From Adiantum capillus-veneris (lineage: Eukaryota; Streptophyta; Polypodiopsida; Polypodiales; Pteridaceae), in NCBI GenBank assembly GCA_014529385.2, contig CM043970.1, positions 60,375,023-60,439,022 of the forward strand: a stretch of DNA of 64,000 bases. Reading direction: 5' to 3'. The position numbers and the translations under genes are program-made. Each line of letters starts with the position of its first letter. Within the stretch, counting starts at the first letter, position 1. Below are positions 45,443 through 57,744 of the stretch, piece after piece. The notes under the pieces are model-generated. The model saw nothing but the letters and a program-made list of their open reading frames with translations, had not been told where the DNA came from and searched no databases.

Positions 45443-47750
45443 CGAGGTAGAATAGAGGGTACTACTGAAACTTGCAAATTTTGGTAAAAGAAAATAGTTT
45501 TTTGACCATGTACTTGGTTAGGAGCGCTTTTGGAGAGTGAAAAGTGAGAATTAGAGATTAAAAAAAGAAGAAGAAATTTTAGGGGTACTTTATGGATGCC
45601 CATGAAAATGGAGGGAAAGCCCCCCTACCCCCTCTCCCTTTTCCCCCTTCTCTATCTTTCTAGGGGACAAAGCTATAATAATGAGGGGAACAAATAGGCC
45701 CTCAGGCCTTCCTACTACCCTATCTTTTAGAGGGGTATAGCTATGGCCACCACCTCTTCCTATTGGTCCATGCTTAATCACCCCTTAAGCTAAAGGGCCC
45801 TTTTGGGGTTCATATTTTTCCTAATGTATGAGTATTTCAAGGCAAGAAAGGATCTCTCATAGAGCCTGAGTTGCATATATGTGGAGGCAGGGTACGCTAT
45901 GTATAGAGATGCGATGCTTGGCTTTGAAGAGATGTTTCCCGAGGAGTTCATTATAGTATACGTAACATAGCATGTGCGTTCAACACAAGGGATTTTATAT
46001 GTAAAGTTACAGATACATGTGTACATAAGGCCTATAAGGGGTACTTTTAATCTAGTTGCGGGAACTCAAATGATATAGAAATTTTTACATAGTGAACACT
46101 GCGGGAGGCGTTTGTATGGGCATGCAAGGCAAAATAGGATAGGCTACAGGCTAACTGGACCAAGAGTGTGCTCATGGCCGTATGTGATAACATAGAAATT
46201 TTCCTTGGTGGCTTCAAACATCATAGAAACTATTGTGTGTACTAAATGCATCCCATTGAAATCCCTTCCACAAGGCAGGAATGGAGCTCAAACTCGAGCT
46301 ACATAGTGCATCGAATAATAGTGCATAGTGCATTGGATAATGCCACATTTGATCAAAGTTCAAATGCAGCACACATTGAGTGTAGCAGCATTCGATGGCA
46401 TGATGCCAAATTAAAGATCCCCAAGGCTCCAAAGTATCCAACTAGCAAGCACAAAAGAGTGTAAGAACGCTGCAAATTACCAAGTGCAGATGCATTTGAT
46501 GAGATCATCAACAAATAGAAGAAAATGGCAAGTTGAAGAAGCCAAAAGTACTGAAGATGGGAGAAAACGACTAATATTTTGCCCAAAAAGGCTTCAGAGT
46601 GTATGCATTGGCCCCACATCCCTGAATGCATTCTGTACAAGCACCCATAAACTATCTAACAATTCAAAACACTTCCTTATCCTATCTTAAAGGAGTTTGA
46701 AAGACATCTGTTAAGTATGGAGCCTGATTCACCCCTTGTAACTTTTAGTCTTAAAAATGCACATTTGTAAGGCCCCCATTATGAGGAGAAGCCATCGTGC
46801 GTAGTAAAATCACTTGTTTGAAAACCAAAAATTAATCGCAAAATATACTTTTTTGCCAAAATACTATGGCCGGACGGTGGCCGAAAAGTGATCGAGAAAT
46901 GAACGATCAGTTGGCCGGTTGGCCGGTGGTTGGTAGTCAATGGCTGATGGCTGATGGGCAGAAGTTTTTGGTCGGGCCGTCGATGCCCGATTTCTAGGAA
47001 ATCTTGTGTTCTCAAGGGCAACCACACATGGGTGCATGGGAGAATTCAACTTAGACTTGTCTACACAAGGGTGACTACATATGGTTGCCTCTCATGAGAG
47101 AGGGAAGCCTATAAAAGGAGGCCTCTTCTACACGCAAAATGCATTGTGAAGTTGATGAAACAAGGTCTATGTGAGGTGGTGAGAGTGAACCAAGGTGAGA
47201 GATCCATTAAAGGGTATGATCCCTTTATAACCTACTTCTAGTTTGAAGGACTAAAGCCATTGCGTGGCTACCTTCTCTTGGACGTATCCCACATTATTGG
47301 TTGAACCATGTATATTGTGTGTGCTCTCTCTCTCTACTCTACTATAATGTCTTGTGTGTGAGAATTAACTCTCTCCATTGAGTAAACTACTCTAATATCT
47401 ACTTAGTTATGCACTATTTCCTAACAACATCAACTAAGCAAAGAAGTAGTGTAGGTGCGTAGAGTAAATTCATACAATCATGTGAATCTCACCTCGTTCT
47501 CTGGCCACCACCGATAGTCCCTGCATAATCTAGTCATGCCAGTGTGCATGTTGGGAGACAATGATCTTCTCTTCTTTATATTTGACATTAGACTATTAAT
47601 TTGTTGACATCCTAATCATAAGGACCTCAATCTTATGTTTGACATTGGACTAGGCTCATGACCACCCAGTTACCCATGCACATGAATGACTTATTTTTCT
47701 TTTTGTAAGCGACCCAAAGCTACCTTGCTTGCTAAACCAAAGAGTAAGCT
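45443..47750. other. no gene recognised; possible LTR-like promoter at 47109
   Basis: CTATAAAAGG at 47109 with a pyrimidine-rich stretch downstream (47320-47345) resembles an LTR promoter region, but no paired copy is present. Frames up to 95 codons near 46214-46690 overlap on both strands without recognised motifs. Confidence 0.35.
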
Positions 47751-47752
47751 GG

Positions 47753-47754
<2 letters not shown>

Positions 47755-47850
<96 letters not shown>
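47755..47850. repeat. (GT)18 then (GA)n
   Basis: 36 bp of GT dinucleotides run into 60 bp of GA with one GATA interruption. Confidence 0.95.
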
Positions 47851-47851
<1 letters not shown>

Positions 47852-48008
47852 AAATGTAAGGGATCCAAGATGTACCTACTGACCTGCTACAACCACCCTT
47901 GGGGGGATGATAATGCATGGGTGAGGGAAACCTAGCATCTCTTTTCGTGTGGTGAGCTGCTCGATCTCTCCCTCTCTGTCTTTGTGGGAGCCTACTAGGC
48001 AGGTGAGT

Positions 48009-48012
<4 letters not shown>

Positions 48013-48064
<52 letters not shown>
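48013..48064. repeat. (CT)26 microsatellite
   Basis: Perfect CT dinucleotides. They are complementary to the (GA)n 160 bp upstream, so the two can pair as an inverted repeat. A further (GA)n occurs at 48492-48519. Confidence 0.95.
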
Positions 48065-48067
<3 letters not shown>

Positions 48068-49298
48068 ATCCTCACAATTCGTCAAGCGCCCACCTACCTA
48101 CTAGTGCCCACCTACCTACTGGTCAAGATTCACCTCCTCCATTTCCAAGTTTCAACCCACATTTTCCCTCCTAAAAGTGGAACCGGATGAATAAAGTCAT
48201 GTTCAAAAAAGTTCATTTTCAAAACCCCTAGGGTGGTTTCACAAATGCTAATGGACGTTTGTGATTCCCAAAGTCCTTGTTTTCTCAAATTCACAAACTA
48301 CCAAGCCTTGAAAAAAATAATTGGTCTTTACACTGCAATATGAAAAGCATTTAAAGAACCCCTGTGTGTTGAGTGGGACCTCGAGCAGACCATGATGAAC
48401 GAGTGGTATAACCGTGTTGAGCCCAAGACTTAAGAGTGCTAAGATTGCACATGATGAACTGAGAATTGTTTGTGCCATAACCGCATATCTAAGAGAGAGA
48501 GAGAGAGAGAGAGAGAGAGCGGGACAGTTTGAAAGGTTTCCAACTTTCTAGCTATGGTAGAGATGTTGCATGCGCTTCATAGCCACTTGGAAGGCCTTTT
48601 TCCTTTTTGAGCACTTATGATGGAATGGGAAGCTTTGTGTTAACCAATGTGAGCACCACTATTGCTAAGGAATTAGTTAGATTTCTTTCCCATCTTTTTA
48701 AAATAGCCCAAATATTGCTAATATGCAATCAAGGTGCTCCAAGAGACAACATCCTATCTACTATTGAGATGACAATGCGAGCCTAGTTGGTGATGGTGGA
48801 GGGAATGTAGAGTGGAAAACGCACGTAAGAGGTCCCTCAAATGTAAGAGAGGTTTCCACTTAAATTGATCTATGAGATCCATATGAGCATTAGCATTTGG
48901 ATTAAACACGAGTCTGCAAGAAAAAGGATTTTACGGGGATGTAGAAATCTCAAAGCCCCTAAGCTGCTTCTGCCCATGATGGTCCACCAACAGTAAGGCT
49001 GTTTCAAATCTTATTACAAATTTTCTTTCCCACTTAAATCCCAAAGCTTGTCTCAAATCTTATCAAGGAAATTTTTTTTCTACGAATGGATTTGCACAAG
49101 CTTTAATTAATTATTTTACTTGGGCTTCATCTGTTGGTTAGAGTCTGCAAGCATCTGTTTGAGAATCACCTCTTTGCCAGCTTCTGGGTTTTGAATTTAA
49201 CAAATTAACAAGATATTTTCTCAAGCTCCATGTATATCATCATAATGTGGTAACCCATGCACCCAACAAATGGTAATAATAAACTTACTTTGGCAATA
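48065..49298. other. no recognised feature
   Basis: Short frames only (up to 76 codons). A (GA)14 tract lies at 48492-48519. No motif is seen. Confidence 0.35.
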
Positions 49299-49303
49299 GC
49301 TCT

Positions 49304-49498
49304 TGTTGGGGTATAAACCCCAATGTGGTCGCCCAGGTAAGTGGGCGGGCCGCCAGGTATGTACACATATTCTTTTGTAAAAACCTAATAAGAACTCAAG
49401 TCTATGCTCTACACATTACAGTAAAGCGAGTTCACCATATCGTCGTGCTCTTCTTCTCGCACTCTCTCTCGCGTCGCACTTCCGCTCGTACTCCTTCA
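49304..49498 (+). repeat. 5' LTR of the deleted copia
   Basis: 195 bp, TGTTGGGGTATAAA…CTCCTTCA. Relative to the 3' LTR it has three extra bases (CTCAAGTCTATG against CTCACTATG) and scattered substitutions such as AAACCCC/AAGCCC, GCCGCC/GCCACC and GTAAAGC/GTAGAGC. Confidence 0.95.
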
Positions 49499-49500
49499 AC

Positions 49501-49512
49501 TGGTATCAGAGC
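49501..49512 (+). other. primer-binding site (initiator Met tRNA)
   Basis: TGGTATCAGAGC starts two bases after the 5' LTR. Confidence 0.93.
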
Positions 49513-50189
49513 TCAGATCGAGGCTCGGGGCAGCACTGCACGAGGCTAGAGTCACCAGCTCAGATTGGAGTGAAATTCGACAGGCAAAGACACGGCCCCA
49601 AATCTTGTGGGTAAGCCCGCAGGGCTTGGTGTGCTCAGAATTTCATTCTAAGGTCATCTCAGTCACCGTTCGGCTTCGACAAAGTTCTGCGCAGGCCATT
49701 TTCGACTACGTGGTCTCGACGGGTGCAGATCCGACTCTACAAATTTGGGGTTTTCGGCCTACGACTGCAGGTGCTGAGGATATCGACACTCCCAGAGTGT
49801 TGATTTGTGGTTGTCTACACATCAAAGGACGGCTCACAGTTCTTGGAGGCGTGTCACATACGACACGGGCGCATCTACACACAGACTGTAGGCGACATCC
49901 ACTAGTTCATCAGGTAGCTTGTGTTTGCTGCTTGATATTCCAAATTTTATCCTGACATTGCAGGTACTTCCACATGGGATGTATTGTCAGAGATGATGTA
50001 TGTCTATTGAGGGTTTGCTGGCTGTGAGTCACGCAGCAAACAACCGCCGTAGCGGTTACAGCATACGGTGGGAAATTTGTGGATGTATGACTTTGTGGGA
50101 AGTCTATGTACTGTCAGATTTACTGTAGCCTTTGTTGAGGGTCGAGTGAGGTTTTATTGAGCTGGGGGATTCTCGAATGTTGAGATCCA

Positions 50190-50369
50190 GTTTATCACTC
50201 AAAGACAAAGCATGTGGATGTGAAGTATCATTTCATCAGGGAAATGCTCGAGGATAAGCAACTTCAGCTTGTCAAAGTTCACACCACAGAAAATCCTGCT
50301 GATCTACTTACAAAAGGACTTCCCTCAGAGAGCTTTGCGCATTTTCGCAAGCAGTTAGGTGTAGGGTAG
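50190..50369 (+). pseudogene. copia RNase H C-terminal relic
   Basis: 59 codons plus a stop read YHSKTKHVDVKYHFIREML, then VHTTENPADLLTKGLPSE and FRKQLGVG. This is the end of a copia RNase H domain (the KH-x-D-x-RYHFIRE and ADLLTK landmarks). It is open and ends at a natural TAG about 80 bp before the purine tract. There is no start codon and no upstream domain. It shows that the element derives from a full copia by internal deletion. Confidence 0.9.
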
Positions 50370-50445
50370 TACATCACTTCTCTACATCTCTTGTATATTA
50401 GCTTGTATAGTAGCTTCTCTCACACTTAAAGTACCACATTGGACT

Positions 50446-50458
50446 TTAAGTGGGAGGT
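50446..50458 (+). other. polypurine tract of the deleted copia
   Basis: AAGTGGGAGGT-type purine run directly before the 3' LTR. Confidence 0.75.
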
Positions 50459-50650
50459 TGTTGGGGTATAAAGCCCAATGTGGTCGCCCAGGTAAGTGGG
50501 CGGGCCACCAGGTATGTACACATATTCTTTTGTAAAAACCTAATAAGAACTCACTATGCTCTACACATTACAGTAGAGCGAGTTCACCATATCGTCGTGC
50601 TCTTCTTCTCGCACTCTCTCTCGCGTCGCACTTCCGCTCGTACTCCTTCA
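50459..50650 (+). repeat. 3' LTR of the deleted copia
   Basis: 192 bp, TGTTGGGGTATAAA…CTCCTTCA, followed by the GCTCT target duplication. Confidence 0.95.
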
Positions 50651-50655
50651 GCTCT

Positions 50656-53600
50656 TTCTTGCCAAATCCTATATCAAACTTGTGTATGCCATCAAATATT
50701 TCTTCATATGTATAGTAGGTGTCATATTTAGGCTTATAATAGCACTTATTTGTTTCATGGTTTGTCCATTTCCCTTTGATGTCGACACACTATTTCAATG
50801 GTGTGGGTTGTCCCATAGGTTTTCCCTGTGGTGGACCCTGTCTTGGAACTCTCATAAGCACCCTTTGCATGCATTTTATCATGTCATTCATGTGCTTTAG
50901 CCTCGCTTTAGCATGTCCTCCATAGCATTGACAGGAGTTTCCACACTTGGTCATACTTGTGCTGGCATCGTAGGCATGGTCCGCTCACTGCACATCCTTA
51001 ACAATGCTTTCCTCATTAAAATCACGCAATTGTCACTCAAATCAATTGCATCTAGGCTACATGCTTCCCAAGTCGTATGTTTTTTACTATATAAAATGGC
51101 ATGAAAATCCTTGTTAAGTCATCCTTTTAGGACAATGAGACAAGCCTCTCTTCGGTTGGAATTTCCAACTCCAGGCAACAGTCGATGTATTGCCTCATCC
51201 AACTCACACAATCTCTTACAATTTCTCATGTTTTTATTTGAAGTTGTAGATTTGTGCCATGATGCTATGCTTGGTTCCCATTTTTCAGAAAGCATCAACA
51301 AATCTCATAGCCAAAGTTGGTTGATCGGTGATTGATCCAGGAGATATGGTATGGATCCAAGTCAAAGCTTTTCCTTCTAAACTCATCCCTCAAATTGCAT
51401 GCAAAAATCTGGTATATGTTCAACTCTCAGAACCTATCTAAAGTTGGCTAAATGGTCATACAGATCCCCTAACCCGCTGTATTTTTTGACCCATTTCTAG
51501 AAATTAGCTGGTCTTACGTTATGGTGATGCCACACCAGCTCTTTTGGCTGGTTTTTCTCTCATTAAGCCTTCAAACCAGTTGCTTGGTAGGTGTGACTTG
51601 TGTGGACCTCTTCTTGTCATGGTGTCACTCGTTCTTCTCTATTTAAAGGTGGTTTCCACATCTCTAACGTAATATCCATTATTGAGGTGACAACCTTGGG
51701 CCATACTTCCCCGCTAATGATTGGCCATGCTACCATAAGCTCTCTCATTTGGCCCCAAGTTCTATTTTGTTTCAAAATATTGTTCCCATAATGACTTCTC
51801 GAATCAAGTATCCCTGGTATTTTTTCTATTCATTCTTCCTTGGAGTCATCAAAACAAAATTTTTGTTATAACAACCCCTAAGGAGGATAGGAAGGTTTGT
51901 TAAGCCCTTCTCCTTTATATTGAAAATATACATGATTTTCAAAGATGTCAACTGCCCCAGTTTGGAATGAGCAATCAAACCAAGTCCATAACATTGTTTT
52001 CCTCCCAACAATAGACTCCAAGCATTGAGTTCTCATCAGTAGGTATGTGCTATAGAGGTTTGGTGTGTATCAAGTCATATCCTTCCAACTCCAACATTGG
52101 TGGTCCTTTTTTCACGATCATGTTTGGAATCAAAGTGTCAAATTTAAATCCTCATCTATCTACAATGTCAAGATTTTGTATTCTAAGATATTGCATCCCA
52201 TTTTGGTCCGTGTAGAAGGTATTTTTCTTGTTCACTTTCACCTCCTCTTCAAACTCATCTATCCTTACAACATATTCCTCGTTAGGATTTAGCTAAATAT
52301 GGCCGCCGTGCTTGTTAGTCTTTTAGAAGTTTAGAATGTGCTTGAACTTGGGTGAGGTTCTAGTCCCCGATTGGGCTGAAAAAGAAGGCATCTCGGAACT
52401 CGAGTCGGAGTAAGTGTCTGACACTTTTTTCTCTATAGTCTTTAGAGGTCTCCCTTGGTTTACACTCTCTTTGGTGGATGCCCTACTCAAATTTTCTCCC
52501 AAAGGGCTGAGATTACCTAACAACCTACCAAATCTCAAGTTCATAAATGGACACAAGTAATTAACATAACTGATACTTCAAACCTGGAAAGATTCTCTGT
52601 GGTTCAAACACGGTGCTTTTGAGCCGTGCCTTGCCCCTCTCTGCCAAGACGTGATTTCTTGCTCACTAGCACTTTAAACCATATGTGATTCCACAATTCT
52701 TACTTCCTCTCACTAGTCTCTAGATTCACTCAATGAGCCAAAATCTAGCAATTGTGTGCAAGCTATTTTAGGCACGCCAAAGATGGATACACCCTTTCTG
52801 GGAGATGGAATCTGACTTTGACCATTTGAATGGGGTTCCTAATATTGGACAAACTGACCACGATGTCAAGATAAAAAAATCACCCTTCAGGTATACTTTC
52901 TATCTTCAGTGCATTGAAGATAAAACTTCACTATTTCAAGGGATCTTTGTCCAATATGATTTTTTTGGGTTTTTACGTGTAATTTCAAGTCTCTCCACTA
53001 AGTTTCACAAAGTTTGGACTGTATGTAACTGTTTTATTGCCCCTTTTTATCACATTTTGAAGGTTTTGAAATGTTTTGGTATTTTCAATCTTTGCACAGC
53101 TTCAAAGTTGTTCAAACTTTCTCAGAAGCTCTATAATGTCCAAATGAGGCTATGTCACTGAAAATTTTGCCAATTTGACCTCTCTAGTAGAAATATATCT
53201 TTGGCACTCCAAAGATAAAATGCTTCAAAGTTTTAACTTTTTGCAAATTTTGTTTCCCAATTTGATTTTTCCCAATGTTTAAATCTTACCTATGCGATGG
53301 TCTCAATGTTTGGCTAGAAAGTGGCTTTACTTTCTCCCAATTTCTCATGAATGGTAGTTTTTATCAAGTTTGAGCCCAACCAAGTTTTCCAGTGGTTTAA
53401 AATGTACCAAAATTAATAGGGACTCTCAAAACAAGGTGGTCTAACTCCCTGCAAGTTCAAATTCTCAAGTTCAATTCAAAAAATCCCTTTTTTAATCTTA
53501 CACACACTTAAGATAGATTTGCCTTTTTTCAAAGCCAATGTCACATTCAAAGCTCTAGATGTCCTTTTCCATATATTTGAACACTCTCAATACTTGAAAA

Positions 53601-54540
53601 ACTTAAGGTGTGTAGCGGGCAGGTTTCTTTATCTTTGACATGCCAAAGATGGCTTTGCAAATTTCTCGATGTTTTTTTAGTGAGCTTCAGATCAGATGTA
53701 ATCCTGACTATTTTCTACTTACTCTACTCCTATTAAACATAAAAAAGAATGCAGTATGTGAAAAAAATCAACTTCTAGTACCAAATCTCTAATTCTACCT
53801 AGGTGCTATCCTTCCCGACTAATTACTAATCTTAAGGACACTTCAACCATTCTGTCCTACTAAACTAATGCTATCAAGGTCCTAATGAAGTATCCCTACT
53901 CTCAAGCACCTCTCAGTAGTGATAAGTATGATGCTTCACTTTGGATAGAAGAGGGTCTATGCAGGCATTGTGGATTGGGGATCATGAATAAAGACCAAAA
54001 CAACGACATGCTTTCCTCCTCTCCGCAACCTGCATATAGAAATTAGAAATCATATCAAGAGAGATTTTCCATGGGTGGCCCGAGAATGCATATCTACTAA
54101 TTCCCCTCCCTGGGAATAAAGCCCTGGCTATCTACTCCATGTGTCATACTTGTAAACGATTGTTGAAGTGCATGTCAATCCCACAAGAGAAAAACAAAAG
54201 GGATTTTTAAAGAAATGTACTTACCCACCTTAAGATTGACAAGGGAAACAATCCCTCAACCCGACCTAACGCATTTGATATTTCTCTCTATCTAGACGGT
54301 GCCCATAGAGTGGGCTATGACATTGTAATGATTTCTAGTCTATGACCAGCTGATGATTAAAGTGATGATTTGATTATTGTCCTCTTTAGTTACGCTTGTA
54401 AATTGTATAATTGATCAAGTTATCTTGTCTCTTTCCAACGACATGGTGATAAATATTATGTCTCTTTCTTGCAACATGATTAAGTTATCCCGTTTTTCTC
54501 TTTGAAGATTTGAAAGTGATAAGTTGTTAACTTCATGATA
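50656..54540. other. no recognised feature
   Basis: 3.9 kb without a frame longer than 118 codons and without microsatellites of note. The longest frame (52805-53161, plus) is Phe/Cys-rich and shows no domain. Phrases such as CATCTTTGGCACTCCAAAGA suggest an old, non-coding repeat. Confidence 0.35.
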
Positions 54541-54589
54541 ACTTTTTCTAATGATGACATATTTCCTTGATTAAAAGATATGGAAGAAG

Positions 54590-55349
54590 AACTTAACCAC
54601 CGTGAAGCACAATCCATCTACAAAGAAGAGAGAGAGCGTTATGGCCAAGAGAAAGACCTCAAAGCTATTGTGTGAATCAAATAGGACGATTCCAGGTTGC
54701 AAGGTGAGCCTCTCAGCCTTAATGAGTGTAGGAAGCTATGTCCAAGCCACTTTGTGCACCAAAAACTATTTCAAATCAACGGCAATGCCAAGGAATCAGC
54801 TCCTGTAAAGCTATTAGAATTGTAGCACAAAGGACTCGCACCAGTATTGCTACAAAGATTCATACGTTGAGAGAGAGTTATGCCAAACAATAACCAAATG
54901 GAACTCTACTTTATACAACAACCTATGTTTACGACATCCTTGGGAGACGTGTTCATTGGTCAAACCGCCCCAAGAATTCTAGCGTTGGGCATGGTCGGAT
55001 TGTAGAGAAAGTGGCAGCAAGTCACGCCAACAATCCAATGCCTACACACAAATGTCCCATAGTTCTACTTCTCAAAGAATTAGAGATTCGCATTGCATTA
55101 GCAAGCCAAGGGCAAGATCTTGCAAGCCAAGGAGAGACACCTGATATTTTGGACAACAGAGTTCTTGAGCTTGAGATAGAGCTATTAGAGGCCCAAGCCA
55201 AGCTGCAACAATATGCATCACTCTACGGACCATTTCCAGGTCAGACTAGTCCTTCACAACAAGAACCTGCAGGCCCATCTCCTGCACCTGAAAGTACTGA
55301 GTTCGACATAGATGATCTACTCAATGAGCTGACTCAATCTTTGGCTTGA
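54590..55349 (+). pseudogene. unrecognised coding remnant
   Basis: The first part (54600-54890) reads in one frame with stops as EAQSIYKEERERYGQEKDLK, LSLNECRKLCPS and HQKLFQING. The second part is open from 54893 to 55349 (about 150 codons): TTYVYDILGRRVHWSNRP, KNSSVGHGRIVEKV, PIVLLLKELEIRIA, a helical Leu/Glu-rich segment (RVLELEIELLEAQAKLQQ), then a Pro/Ser/Gln-rich acidic tail (EFDIDDLLNELTQSLA). The helix could form a coiled coil. I recognise no family. No ATG lies near the start of the open part, so it is a fragment or an internal exon. Confidence 0.4.
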
Positions 55350-55526
55350 GAACTTTGCTCACTTTACCCCTATCTACTTTGATTTGAAGAAATGCAAAGG
55401 GCTACAATTTTTGTAATTACAACTTGTCATTTATCCCCTCAGCTATCCATTTTTGTATTCTTGATCAAACAAATTGTATTGTATTGTATCTAACTATAAT
55501 TATGACTCTTATTGCAAAAGTAACTT

Positions 55527-55557
<31 letters not shown>

Positions 55558-55639
55558 GTGAACATTTTGTAGTGTAACATGGCGATGTGTCATAATTTTC
55601 ACATACTCACAGCGAGTAAAACTTATAGACCTTTAGTCA

Positions 55640-57744
55640 TACATCTTTGTCTCCATCAAACACTATTTCATCCATATCATAGCATTCTGAATCTATCTCT
55701 CATTCCATATCATCATCATCTTCTGCTTCCGTAGCTATATCTTCATGGGTTTGAAAGACACCGTAGTGCTTTTGTGTTGCTCTTGAAGCAATGTTCACTG
55801 GCTTATGGATAAGTCTCATGTTGTTGAAAACATAAACCAAATCAGTAGCACGTTTAGGGTGAAGCCGGTTTTGTTTCATGGTATGCATAAAGTCAAAAGC
55901 CAACCAATTTCTCTCATAGCTTCCACTTGATGCAACAACAGATAGAACTCTCACAACAATGTGTTGCATCTCCACTTTCTCCCCACCATATTCCTTCCAC
56001 CATAAAGGCGCACTTGTGTGTGCAATGGCATCTATATGCCATGGATCCTAGAACACGCTAGTTCTATTAGCATAATCAACTCGCTAATGAAAAGCAGTTT
56101 TTCCACCGTTTTGTTCCAATAGTTGAGAGCACACTATTTTGAAGTCACTCATGACTTCTTTATAGGCCAATTGTTGGTGCATTTGAAATTTGGGATCCAA
56201 TACAAATGTGCACCATGCAACAACGTATGAAATTGCACCCATCTCTTATCGGCAGCTATGATTATGGAAGCTTTGTCCTTTGCACCACAGCCATCATGCT
56301 CTCTTACTTTGTGTAATGCCTCTGACATACACCAATAAACTCGACCAAAGACGAAAGACTCTTTGTCGACTATTTGCAAAAGATCTACAAATGGTTTGGC
56401 CAAGGTGGAAATTCTCTCTACATTGCACCAAAAAACTTGCGAGTTCACATGATGTGCACATCTTGTAGCTGCCTCTTGGTAGCTAGGATACTTGTTGAGC
56501 CAACCATCCCATCATCCATCAGCTACCGTTTCAATCAAAGCAGGCTTCACTTCTTGCAAGGTGGCAAGAACATAGTATGTGGTTGCAAACCTTGTCGCCC
56601 AAAATATTTTCAAAGTTTGTTGGGTGATTTTATTCAAAAAAGAGCATACAAAAATTGATGCTCTCCAATAAATTTCACCACATGATTTGCATTCAACAGC
56701 GTTTGTTTTATGACGGCCATTTTACCAATGTCTTTTAATAGAAAATTAAGAGTATGCATGGCACATGGCACCCAAGTAATCTCTGGGTACTTAACTTGGA
56801 TAGCCCTCCCTACAGCCTTATAATTGGATGCATTATCTGTGACAATTGTAGTCACATTCTTTGGACCACCTACCTTTGCTATGGAGCACTCATATATCCT
56901 TGATAGATAATCACTAGTCTTCTCTTTTAAAGAGGTGTCAATGGCTTCTATGAACATAGACCCTCTAGGGTTGATAAGCATCACATTGATGAGTGGCTTC
57001 TTCTAACAGTTGGTCCATCCATATAACACTCTGGTGCAACCATATGCAGGAACAAAGTCCACCACCATGCGCTTGAGGATGGCTTCAATATTGTCTTTCA
57101 CTTTATCTAAACACTCTGTGTGCATCTTATTATAATCAGGAAGTAGAAACCCTTTTTTGGTTGTGCTCATTAAAGCATATTGCAATATGGCGTTGCACAT
57201 AGCATTGAATGGTATATCGCACGCCACAAAATCTTGCATACATTTCAAGTGCAACTCAAGCAACCATTGCTTAGCTATCGCTTCATACAGCACTTGGACA
57301 TTGGATGATGCTTTAGTAACTTCAATTGAGCTAGGATTTGTTGTTGCTAACGTTGAAGCATGTCCATGAAAAGGAGTTGACTAGGGAGTGTGATCATTTG
57401 CTTCTGTAGGCACATTATCTATCCTCTCATTGATATCAAACATTTCAAAATTCATTGCAACTTGTTTGACATTAGCAACTGTTCTTTTTAGATGCAAGAA
57501 TTTGCTCTGCTATGCGAACATACTTTGGAAATCTAGCATGAATATCTCTTGGCGAAGCCATACACACAGACACATTACCAGGGACTTTAAACAAATGCTC
57601 TTTGATTTTGGTCTCATTGAAATGCTCTTTGATTCTGGTTGCATTACCACTGAACTCATGGCCGCAGGTCTTGCATTTCAATTGAGATGTATTCTTGTTG
57701 GCACACAGCTCGTGGACATAACTCCACTCATGTCCTTTCACCAT
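55640..57744 (-). pseudogene. hAT-family transposase
   Basis: Minus strand, in order: a BED zinc finger at the N-terminus (CKTCGHEFSG, RIKEHF, then VPGNVSVC), a DUF659-type region (SMFIEAIDTSLKEKTSDYL, GGPKNVTTIVTDNASNYKA, PCAMHTLNFLLKDIG), a middle segment (QVFWCNVERISTLAKPFVD), and the C-terminal hAT dimerisation domain (SSGSYERNWLAFDFMHT, NRLHPKRATDLVYVFNN). hAT transposases cut and paste DNA with 8-bp target duplications. The frame shifts at least three times and has several stops. The BED finger contains a ~30-bp tandem duplication (IKEHFNET/KIKEHLF). Terminal inverted repeats were not identified, so it may be a transposon fragment or a dead derived gene. Confidence 0.88.

Larger units (their letters stand above)
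49304..50650 (+). mobile_element. internally deleted copia retrotransposon
   Basis: The 1347-bp element has LTRs at 49304-49498 and 50459-50650 and a perfect GCTCT target duplication (49299-49303 and 50651-50655). An initiator-Met primer-binding site, a purine tract and a 960-bp interior complete it. The interior lacks gag, protease, integrase and reverse transcriptase. Only the tail of RNase H remains just before the purine tract. It is therefore a deletion derivative that can move only with proteins supplied in trans, similar in size to TRIM elements but with a coding relic. The LTRs differ by a small indel and a few substitutions, so it is older than the 7.3-12.5-kb copia. Confidence 0.95.

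Noticed and set aside
47040-47500. Solo LTR around CTATAAAAGG
   Set aside because: Same lack of ends or paired copy.
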